Part shown: in pieces, positions 24,868-35,900 of the stretch
Position numbering within the stretch: the stretch's first letter is position 1
Layout of the letters: every line of letters begins with the position of its first letter
Source: Trissonchulus latispiculum
Taxonomy: Eukaryota; Nematoda; Enoplea; Enoplida; Ironidae
Length of the DNA: 64,000 nt
Reading direction: 5' to 3'
NCBI GenBank assembly: GCA_030248195.1
Contig: JASAND010027916.1
Location: 1 to 64,000, forward strand
Notes under the pieces: model-generated
Told to the model about the DNA's origin: nothing
The model's database searches: none
What the model saw: only the letters and a program-made list of their open reading frames with translations
Position numbers and translations under genes: made by a program

Positions 24868-25495
24868 TGTAGCGGGAATACCGAAGATACAGTGCAAGCC
24901 ACTACTAGGATTGCGCCCACAATGGATAACACACCTGGCTTGGGGAGAGCCAGTCCTGGGGAAGCCTCGCCAATAGATAATAGATCTATAAATTACTACG
25001 TATGCTACCTAGACTAACCCTAACTAGCCCTAGTGGAACGATATACAAAGAATATTTATTAAAGAATATTATATAGGCGCAAGGCCGGTACCCTAAGCTA
25101 ACACACATGAGCAGTAAATACACACAGTAAGTACGGCCCGCTGGCCAACGTACCTGCAGGAGCGGAGTGGGTTGCAAGCGGGGGGAGCGCAAAGAATAGT
25201 TGGGGAGACCCGACTATTCGGCAAGACAGAAAAGTGACAACCAACGTGTTGTGGGGAATTTTAGAGAGACCCCCAGGGGGGCGGGGCTTGGAAATTCCCC
25301 CCAACCAATAGGAAGTAAAAACCTACCCTCCCAATAGGAAATACCCAATAGTGGGGACGCCCAACACACCCAACTTTCCCCGACCAACTAGTCTAACACG
25401 TGGCGTCAAGCCAGTGACTAGCTAGGCGAAAAGAGTTGTATTGAGCGTACACACATTACATGGATATTTGTAAGGGGATATGTATATTCCCTACA
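24868..25495. mobile_element. Solo LTR, copy 2
   Basis: TGTAGCGGGAATACCG ... TATTCCCTACA, closely matching 14276-14668 but with about 220 extra bases near 25240-25460. A 4-base target duplication, CGTC, flanks it (24864-24867 and 25496-25499). Intact flanks and no internal sequence mean a solo LTR left by recombination. Confidence 0.88.
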
Positions 25496-25518
25496 CGTCG
25501 GTCTGAGAATGAGTCCTA

Positions 25519-25922
25519 CCAAGAGTACATAATAACTAAGAGTATGACAAGCGTCACACTCTTAGTTATTAAAGCCGAGGACATGATCTGCACGATAACG
25601 GCTGACCCCCTACACAAATTAGACCCCAGTGACCTCTCCCACAAATGAGTACCTAGTACACATTTGTGTATGCTCTCTCGCTTGTATGTTTATGTGTTGA
25701 AGCCAAAAACGTTCTATGAGCACCTGGCCACTTTCGAGCTTCAACACATAAACATACAAGCGAGTGATGGTACACAAATGTGTACTAGGTACTCATTTGT
25801 GGGAGGGGTCACTGGGGTCTGATTTGTGTAGGGGGTCAGCCGTTATCGTGCAGATCATGTCCCCGACCTTAATAACTAATTGTGTGACGCTTGTCACACT
25901 CTTAGTTATTATGTACTCTTGG
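25519..25922. mobile_element. Foldback MITE, CCAAGAG family, copy 1
   Basis: A 404-base element with ends CCAAGAGTACATAATAACTAAGAGT / complement, nearly palindromic throughout. Phrases such as ctcatttgtgggag, gtatgtttatgtgttgaagc and cgataacggctgacccc occur on both arms. It is flanked by TCCTA (25514-25518 and 25923-25927), a perfect 5-base target duplication. The copy at 59184-59564 also has a 5-base duplication. Confidence 0.92.
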
Positions 25923-25943
25923 TCCTACTAATTAATAGCCTTT

Positions 25944-26466
25944 GCGTCTATCAAAAGATATTGAGCACACAAACCAAGCAAGATTCAGTGGATTCGTTCA
26001 AGCTAGGTTTTGCCTCAAAATGATTCCACGAAATTGAGCTGGCATTGTCAGAATTGCGCTGTCCAGTTTTTGTCAAAACCAGATTCCAGTTTTGTGGATG
26101 GAATCCTGCTGACTGAGATGAGGCACCTAAACTTTTTGCTGAATTGAGCTATGTTTTTTTTAATTAAGCTTCGATATGGCTTGAACTGGGTAAGACACGT
26201 AAGTTTTAAACTTAATTGAACCAACGTTTTTGGATTTCAGCTTAAATATTTCTTTGACTGGGCTAAGCCTTATAATTATTTTACGCTGGAACAGCCGGAC
26301 ACCTGCTGCCAAGAATTCCCTTTAACCAAATTCCACGGTATTGAGCAGGATTGGTAGGAATGCAGCTGGCAGGTTTTTGCCTGTGGAATAAAGCAAGCAT
26401 AATTTTGATGCGCCCCATCCGCGGAATCTTGCTTGGTTTGTGTACTCAATATTTTTTGATAGGTGC
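25944..26466. mobile_element. MITE with terminal inverted repeats of about 40 bases
   Basis: Left end gcgtctatcaaaagatattgagcacacaaaccaagcaagattc pairs with the right end near 26423-26466. About 520 bases, non-coding, 21 bases from the previous MITE. Target duplication not resolved. Confidence 0.8.
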
Positions 26467-26767
26467 ACTTAGTAATCAGTTATTGGTATAATGGTATTCA
26501 GTAGTGTTGATCAGTTTGCCGATTGTGCCACTAATTGTTCTGTGCCTTGCCGCCCCTTTTATGGTTAATAAACTAATAAGTTTGCTTTTATTAAATGATG
26601 ACTGTTGTTTACCTTTTACGAGGATAGGACTTAGTTAAGAATAGTTTAATTTCGAGCGAGTTGCACCCTCGGTAGGAGAACCTGCATTGATTCGCCATTC
26701 AATTCCCGGTTTAGTTATCGGGCAGTAAACTCGGGGATTGATAATTATGCTCTTATTTCTGCAACAG

Positions 26768-26922
26768 TTTGTATAAAATGTATTCTAAAAAATCTTACAA
26801 ACAAATTGTTTGTAGAACATTGGGATTGGTGGATCCAGATAGGTTCTATTATGATATGGCACAGGGTGAATGCTTCACTATTGTCTCCACTGCAAACTAT
26901 CACCAGGCTGGCGAAAACTATG
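26768..26922 (+). CDS. DEG/ENaC exon: GxCyTf region
   Basis: Acceptor ...tttctgcaacag, donor tatg|gtaatc, ends in phase 1. Contains DPDRFYYDMAQGECFTIVS and ENYG, which continues directly into the next exon. Confidence 0.88.
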
Positions 26923-29900
26923 GTAATCACATCACACGTAACATTCAAATCTTTCTTATAATGCCCTAAGCCCTGGTAGGTAAGGGTTTATGGTAGTTTG
27001 ATCCTTCTTGCCGCAGGCAGACGCGCGTCGACACGCTTACATAAGCGCTCACATGTGCTTGTGAGCGTGAACAATGAAATTTTTTGAACCACTGAAACGG
27101 CATGTAACGTTTGGGAGCGGCTTTAAGCGTTCACGACTATGAAATCACCATAATACCAAGGACCGTGGATTGCGGACGTCGGTAGGATAGCGAGAGGTGG
27201 AATTCACAAATGCAAACTTGTGGACTCCCCCAAATTGCTTTTAAACCTAGTTTGAACGAACCTCATTCTGAAAACTATTTAAGGAGGTGGATGGTATTTT
27301 TCCCGTATTTTGGATGATAATTTTTGCGTAAGTAGTCCAAAACGTATGAAACTTTCGGAACACACTACTTCGGTGTTCCCAAACACATTGGAAACAACCC
27401 CGGAAACTCTAGGTTAAAATTTGAAAATTTTTGATTTTTGCCGAATAAGTCTCCTTGAGTTGTTAAGTTCAGCCAAAAACCGCATTGAATCGAAAGAAAT
27501 CGTCAAACTGTTTAACTTTGCTCTTGGGCAAATTTCTTATCTTTAACATTCCATGAGATAAAGGAGATTAAAAATGTTTGGTGTCAAAAACCGGCTGATT
27601 TTCAAATTTCCAGATTTTTGTCAATTGCTGCAACATGTAACTACAACATTCGACAACGATGTATCCGAATTAAAAACCCTCTGCAAACACATGCTTTGTG
27701 CAAAATAAGCTTGATTAGTTGAGTCTAGCTAAAGTTGTGGCGAACAAACTGATTTTTCAAAAAACGGCAATCAGGCTTGTTTTAAACAAGGATTTCTCCA
27801 AGTTGCAGATCAATCTCAATCAAACTGCAGACAATTTCACAGAATTACTTTTCGCACTGCTACCGAGGGTCATTTTCCTTGGTGTTTGCTGAAACTTTCA
27901 CTAAGTTGTGTAATTCTCATTTGAAATGTCGAAAAATCATAACATTTCAAAATCTTTCACTTTAATAAATATTTCGAGTTATAAGTAACTTCTGACGAAA
28001 TCAGAAAAATGACCCTCGGCAAAACTCAGCACGTCAGCTTAAGCTAGAGCAAAGTTTGATCAATCTGCACAGTTTTTGGCAATCCTTGTTTAAAAATGGT
28101 TTAAGGGTCTCCTCTGTGTAAATCACTCTAAAAATAGTTACATAAAGTTTGACTATGCCATCGTTTCAAGTTTAAAATGATGTATCTTGTAACTAAGTCC
28201 TTAAATTGAACAAGTTATGAAAATGACTGCGGTAAACGTTACCACCACCTTAAGGGGGGGTCGCCGGGCAGCAAAGTTTATAGTCATCCATTTCTCTCAT
28301 TTTCAGGTACAATATACCTTCATATGTCTCCAAAAACAGGACAAATTTTTAGCATCCAGTGTCAATCCAGTTAAGAGATATTGCAGTTCAAATCCCTACG
28401 ATTTAGTATTTACACGAGTATGCCTCGCGGAGGACTCATGAATTTATATCAAATACATCAATTTATAGCCTCCACATATGTATGTGTCGCTAAACATAAC
28501 GAAACAGCGTTTGAACTATTTGGTCAAGCTAATTCTGACAGTCATTTACTTCAAACTTTAACATCGCTCTTTTCACACACTGCTTTGTAGAAAGTTGGTG
28601 TATGAAGATAAAATGTTCAGGCCCTACGAAACTCAATTTGGTAGAAAATTTTGCTATATATGAAAAAGCTGAGAATTTGCCATTTTTGACTATAGGCCTT
28701 AGGCAAACGCGGTAACGAAAACTGTGAAAACTGTAGCGAAAACCTACAAGCAGCAGCATGGATTGTGCGTATACAAATATAGTGGTTGTGCGTGCACTAT
28801 CTGCACCGCCCCCAAAGCGCACCACCTAAAATTTGACTGCTTGCTACTCATTCGAAATAAGAAGATAGACCGGTTTACTGTCCTAATGCCTATCACTCTT
28901 TTACCTACGCCCTTTCAAAACTCAAGATCACTCTCCTACCTACGTTTATTAGTCAAAACTCAGAGTCACTCATTTACCTACAAATTAATCTTCCAAAACT
29001 AAGAATCCCTCTTCTACCTACAAATTAATCTTTCAAAACTAAGAATCACTCATTTGCCTACACTACCGTAATCCCTTTAATAACTGCGAATCGTTTGATG
29101 TTTTGACCAATAACTTTAAAATTTTGCGTGGAATCATATTGGAGTTTGATGAATTCAAAAATTCAAAAAAGTAAGGGGGCCATTGGGAACTGAGAAGCTT
29201 TTGAAAAAATTCTGCTGAAAATTTGCATACTGGCGTTTTCATGGGCGCTGAGCATTAATCTGAAACAGGTTCTTCGCGTCAGCTTTTCGTTAGCTTTGTA
29301 TATATACGCTGATGTTTTAAGCTTAACACTTTACCCTTACCAAACTAAAGCTTAAAACTTTCATAAAATTTTAAGATTTTTAATTTTTGAATCCATCATC
29401 TTTCAATATGCACCCATACAAAATTCTAGTTAGGGCTCGGGAAAGCGCAAAAGATAAATAGCTGTAGTACTTACAATGTGTTGTATACAGTCTACATAAA
29501 GTTACTAACTAAAGTCTGGCACAAAAACGTATTAGACATTTCTCCTAAATATGCAAGCTGAAGATTTCTTCTTTCAGCAAAAGTTTCCCAGATAAACAGA
29601 TAAACCGATGTTTTCAAATTTTTGAAGTTTTCAAAATTTTGGATTTCATAAAATTTTCCTTTCATCACGAGGATTCTGAAAATGGATAATGTTTTGGTTT
29701 TTTGATGAATATTAAATGCCGTTTTAATCACAGTTTTCTACGCACATTTTGTGTATGGCTTTAGTATAATTGCTTGTAAATATTGTAGACAGATGTAAAG
29801 GAGGTTACGGTAGTGTAGGCAAATGAGTGATTCTTAGTTTTGAGCAATTAATCTGTAGGTAGAAGAGGGATTCTTAGTTTTGGAGGATTAATTTGTAGGT

Positions 29901-32900
29901 AAATGAGTGATTTTCAGTTTTGCAGTGTAGGCAAATGAGTGAAACTGAGTTTTGTTATCTGATGTCGGCAACTTCAAACAGTAGGTAATAGAGTGATAGG
30001 TACTAGAGGGATACACGGATAGACCATGAGTCGCATAGCAAAAATTAGCCAATCATCTTGTGTATTTCGTCATGTAAAAATTATTTCTATTGGTGTTTGT
30101 ATGAAACGCGCTAACCAGCCAAAAGATTAAAATTGAATTCAGTGGTGCAGATTGCGCATTGTAAACAAACTAGGTCCATTTGCAAAAACTTGGTAATTTA
30201 AAAATGCGGCTGCGAACTTAATATTCAACGATTTGAAAAATTAGAAAAACCGATATTTAGTCTAATTCCGTAGAATATGACTATATAAAAATTGCTTACC
30301 ACCATGAAATATTTATTTTGTTCACTTGAGTGGTTCACTTTCTGCACGGATGGTTCACATTTGAGACAGTGGCTTTAAACTGCACCATCAATTAAATTTA
30401 ATTAAATAAAAATTGATTGCCACTTTTATAAATTAATTATTACTATGAAACTTGCTGTAGTTGTTGCGAAATTCGAAAGGAACAAGTTAATACAAAAATT
30501 GTCTGATATGAATATTGTTTGGATTTTCTTCAGATTTTTAAAGACAAAAATTTAATGATTTTTTTAAAAAAAGTGGTTCAAATAGTGCACAACCACAATA
30601 CTGTGTTAATATCTATGCGCTAAGTTTGCGCAGTAAATAGTTAGTTCAAGATATGATGATATATGCCTTTGGAGACATATTTCTATGTCAGATTTGTGCG
30701 AAAACTACCCTCGTCCAACTTTGAACATTTCTAGAAAATCAAAGAGCCAACCAAAAAGCACCACATATAGATATTAACACGCTATGTAGTCCTTGGGTGA
30801 GTTTTAAAAGATTCTGATGTTGATTTTGATTTTCTGAACAGATTTTGACATGCCTGTCTGGATTGTTGCAATCCATTCAGTGTTGTGTTTTTCTGTAACT
30901 TAGGCGGTCGTGTTTCTCTTGTCCTCGTTCGTGTCCACGTGTTACTTTTATTAACGCCATTTTTAAGAGAGTGACTATTTTTCTCAATCCGAATTTATTC
31001 AAGCTCCAAGGTGACCTTGTTGAGACATTTCAGTTATATTTTAAAAATTTATCTCCTTTTTTTACAGCTAAGCTCTTATTTAAGTTAAAAGAAAGAATCT
31101 TTCGAAATAAAGTTTATTTCTTTCTTTCACAATAATATTTCTTTCACTCTTCTTCCAAGATACACTCATTAAAGCAAAGGTCAAAGTTTGATTGACAGCT
31201 AACACATTTAAGCAGAAGCTTTATGTGCAACAAGCGCACACAGGGAGGGTAGGCAGGATTAAATTACACTTGACCTTTACGTTAAGTTTCTTTCTTCTTT
31301 CTTTCTTTTGAAAGAATCTTTCTTTCTTCCACAAGAATCTTTCTTTAAAAATTTATTTTCTTTAAACTTAAATAAGAGCGTAGCTGTATTAGCTTTTCGA
31401 TGCAAACTTCTGGTATTTTTCTAAACTTTTTAACATTCGCCGTGACGGCCTAGGGCCACACTTATCTTGTCGGTTTATTCGAGGGGGTTAAATATCTGAA
31501 GGTTATTTGAAGTGTTTATTCTTTGATTTTTGCGAAAGTTTATTGTGTTGAAAAACTGATTGTGCAAAAGTTTTGATTTGAAAATATTTTATTTTTTATC
31601 TTTTATGTATTCTCTCTTCTGTACGCATATTTTTAGAGGTCACCCCTCTAAAATATTAAGATATTATTTAGACCGTATTTTTAGAGGTTTAGTAAATGTG
31701 GTCTCTTTTAGATCCTTAGTCTGTCTGCTTTTAGGTTTTTAGGTTGTATTAGTTTTAGGTATTCGGTAAGTAGGAATTTTTCTGAGATATTTATGGGTTG
31801 GTCGATAGTTTCTTTGAGCGTATATTTTTCAGCAAATTTTGGGGTAGGAATTTTACATTTGAGTCTTTGCTCTTCATCGGCGATTCAGTTTTCAGTAGGT
31901 TTCACTCAGGATTCTTTTGGCGAGGTTTGCTTAGGTCGACTGGAACTACCTCTCCTCCAGGTTCGGCGGTTCCTTGTGCACAGTTTCCTACTCGTAAAGT
32001 TTGGTTAGTCAGTGCACTTCCGACTTTACAGTTCCTATTTAACATCGTGCCAAGTTATAGCTCATTTGCTCTTGCAAACTGTTGACTGTCGCGAAATGTT
32101 TCTGACATTTTCGTTTCCTATGTTTACCACATGCCGGGGTCACTTTAGGAGGGCTATTGCGAGTGATAGGAAAAGCAAATGCAACTGTCTTGTTTTGTGA
32201 ACCCATGCTAAATACAATATATGTCAACATAAATGGTCGAAAATAGGCGCCAAAAATTAAGTCGCCAACTCAGCCTAAAAATGGGTTACTAATCCATACT
32301 CCGCTCTATCCACTTCTTGCGTAACCTGGGATTGCCTAACCCGGATCTCACAGCAAAATGAACAGGCTGACATAGGGTATATGCTAGCACCACCGGTCCT
32401 GAAAACGTCAACCAACGCAAGTATCTTGTTTTAGAACCCATGGGAAGTACAAAATATGTGAAATTGAGAAAAATCGGAGTTGGTCGAAAAATCCCGACCC
32501 CCCCCCTTAAGGGAGAAAGGTCCATTTTTTAGCCGATTTGTCGACCATCTCAGATTTTGCTCGTAGCTTTATTTATTTATTCTGTAGCCTACATGGCATA
32601 TTTTACTGAATTTATAAGACTTAAGCCGGATTTCTTATAAGTTGAAGAGTTATTTCAGCTCAAAGTGGAAATTCACAGGAAACCGAAAAAATGGTGATTT
32701 ATGTGTGCCAGAGAAATCTCGTAACGACAATACGGAGCAGTTCAACGTTCATTTTATATTATAAATACGATCTCGAAGGGTGATCTATAGGAAGCGGAAT
32801 TTTGATTTAAGCCTTCAAAAGTTTATTAATTAATTTTTGATGTTTGAGAACAGCCAGATTGGACTGTTTTGCAACGTTGAAATTGGGGATTAGTAACTTC

Positions 32901-35900
32901 GATGAAATGTTCTGATACCTGCAGACAGACATGTGTACGAGGGGAAGTTCGGGGGGGGGGGGTAAAGCCTAATGGGTATGTCGGCTTTAACTCCACCGCG
33001 AGTGTAGAAGGTTTCCGGAAAGTTGTGATTTGTCTCGAAATATTTTTCAACTTTCGAGACTTTTTGTCTCGAAAGATTTTCAACTTTCGAGACTTCTTGA
33101 AAATATTTTGAGACATTTGATGAATTTGTCTAGAACATTTTTGCACGCAAACATGCCAAATAAATACATGTTTCGAGACATTTTTCAAATATTTCTAGAA
33201 AGTTTTGAAATATTTGGAGACAATTTCGATTTTCATTTTTGCAACTTTCGAGACATTTGGTGACAACTTTCGAGTCGTTTTTTCTCAACTTTCCGGAAAC
33301 CTTCTACACTCGCGGTGGAGTTAAAGCTGACATACCCACAAATTGAAATTCTATTTCCTACAGACCACAGACTATGACAAGACATTTCGAACAATACCAA
33401 TTGATACAGACTTGCTCTGGCCGATTTCCAGATTTCTCTGGCGCAGCGCAAATTTGCGACCCTCCCTAAGCATCTTAGACATGAAACCAGAATGACACTG
33501 TTATAACATGTTTTGTAGTTTTAGTCAAATTGGGTATTGGAGTTTACACAACAATTTTAATCATTTATCGCGTCGCCTGGCATGACTATATATCGTATGC
33601 GGGCATGGACGCTTCGTAACCTTACAGATATTTTCTTTGCCGTGGCTTGATTTGCAAACAATTTTATACAAGCTTATAATTGAAAAATTTTGTATTTTCT
33701 TTGGGCTGCAGCCCAGACCATCCCACGCAAAGCTTTGGATATGCCATCTATATTCTGCATACTGTTTCAATATTTTCTTCTGGCTACGCCACTTTGCCAA
33801 GGACTGTGCTTAAAATATTATGTCTCTGTTTACAGTCTAATTTGTGAAATGCTCACTGTACTAATTTATAGGATTGAATGTGATAGTCAATTTAACCCAC
33901 GCGGCGGAAGTAATGGATAGAACAGCGGGTGTCGGAGTAATAATCATTATTGGCCACGAAAACTATATTCCGTTGGTCAGCTCAAATCGTTGGGAACTGA
34001 GCGCTAATTTGATGTATTCTTTTGGAACACAGTTTGTAAGACTAGGTTGCTTGCAAGCGTTGACTGCTTCACAGTTTAATCTAATCGGTTTCAGTAGAGC
34101 AACAAAAACAAATACTAGCATGATCAGACCGTACTAAAAATGCTTGAGTCAAATTAAATATATAGTTCATATAAATCCTGTATATCCAAGAGTTGTTAAT
34201 AGGAGGCGTACGTTGTGTTACAGACGAATGAACGACGCATTGGAGGTATATTTGGTAACTGTCAATCTGATCCCGACCACACAACAATCTCACTGTTCCA
34301 ACATTACCGCAACTCATCATATTACTACGAACGAAATGTACAAACTTTTCCAATAAATGACATGTTGAGAAAATGTAAAAAAATAATATTGGAAAGAGTC
34401 CTAAGTTTTGACATCCAATAAAATTGCTGCGTGTTATCATTCTGATTTCTCCAAACCGTCTAAACTTGGATCTGCAATGGACAAAAATGTTTCCCCCTAA
34501 CATGTACATATATTTTGTTAGGGCGTGTGCTCACTTTCCTAAAACTCTGAAAGTAAAAACACAGCCGTGCCTGAACAGCCTACTTTTCTCTGTGTATTTC
34601 GACGACCTAGCCCAAAGCTCACTGGAATCTCACAGAATCGTTGTACTACGTTTTTTACTTAGGCATGTTTCTTGGCTTGCTATCAGCAGCACATGTATGA
34701 TACCTGTGGATGCTATTCTGGAAAATTTCCTGCTTATTCAGAGAAAAAAGAATGTTATCGATTTCCCGAAAAACGTATTTGGACTGCTAAATCTATTGCT
34801 GTTGTTATCCATAAGATTTTTTCTACAGTGTTTGAATATTATTCTTAACCACATTTAACAGTTTTTAAATAATTCTTAACTGTACTTGACTCACTTGTTT
34901 TTTATTGTGCAAAAGTATTTGTATGACAAGGTCCCGAAACCGTGCTGAAACAGTTTTGTTTTGGAATTAAGAAGCATTTGATACACTGCTTTGACGTTGC
35001 AGACGAGTGTGCTTGGAAATCAGTCGGAGCAATTCAGAATAATTTGAATAACTGGACGAAAACCTGCATCTGCCCCCTAGCCTGCAGGTAACGAACGATT
35101 AGGATAGACTACTAGAGCATTCGCTGTAGTAGAAAGAAACTTCTAGAAGTAGTTTCATACTGGCAAAATCGCTATGACAGCAACACGCATATAACAGAGA
35201 TGCAATAGAAATATATCCTTGTTCTTTGACAGGCTTTTTCGCATTCTGTTGGAAACCAGGACTTTTATTTACTGCTGTGTACACCGACTAAATTTGTTTT
35301 AGCGAAGACTTCTTTGATGTTACAGTAACTGTCAGCAAACCGACAATTCAGGTAAGCTAAGTCGGTATTAAGGAATAATTAGATTAAATGTTTGGGCCAC
35401 AAGAATCAAAAAGCTTTGGTACAAACAAAAGCCACAAGGGTTGTATTGGGTCCAAAACAACAAGTTCTCTGTGCTACATTCCTTCTATTGATATAATCTT
35501 ATTCTGAGAAATATTAAAATTGGCGTTTGTATTAGTTCGTGCCAGACCCACTAAATCGTTCCAGCAACACTTGTTTTCACAATTTCACAATCACATATTT
35601 ACTATGTATAATTATCATTCTTGCCATACTATGGCATGCCAGGTCACCGGAAAACCGTAAAAAGGGAAGATAACTTGAGTTAGAGGCTTAACCTTTAGGC
35701 GATAATAACATGGCAAGGTGAGGCAACACTTTTGTCATAATCCTCCCTTCCAAGCACACGTATGCTCCTGAACCGAACTTAAATTCATCTAAAGCAATTA
35801 TTTTAACTGCATTATATCTGCTTTTTCTAGATGTCTTGGGGATCAAGAAATAACTCCAACAGCAGGTAATACAATTTTCAAAAATTTAAATAGGCAGATT

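Noticed and set aside
34424..34858. 144-residue plus frame as a separate protein
   Set aside because: It crosses the channel intron and reads the channel exon at 34663 in the wrong frame; the correct frame gives the DEG/ENaC cysteine motif.
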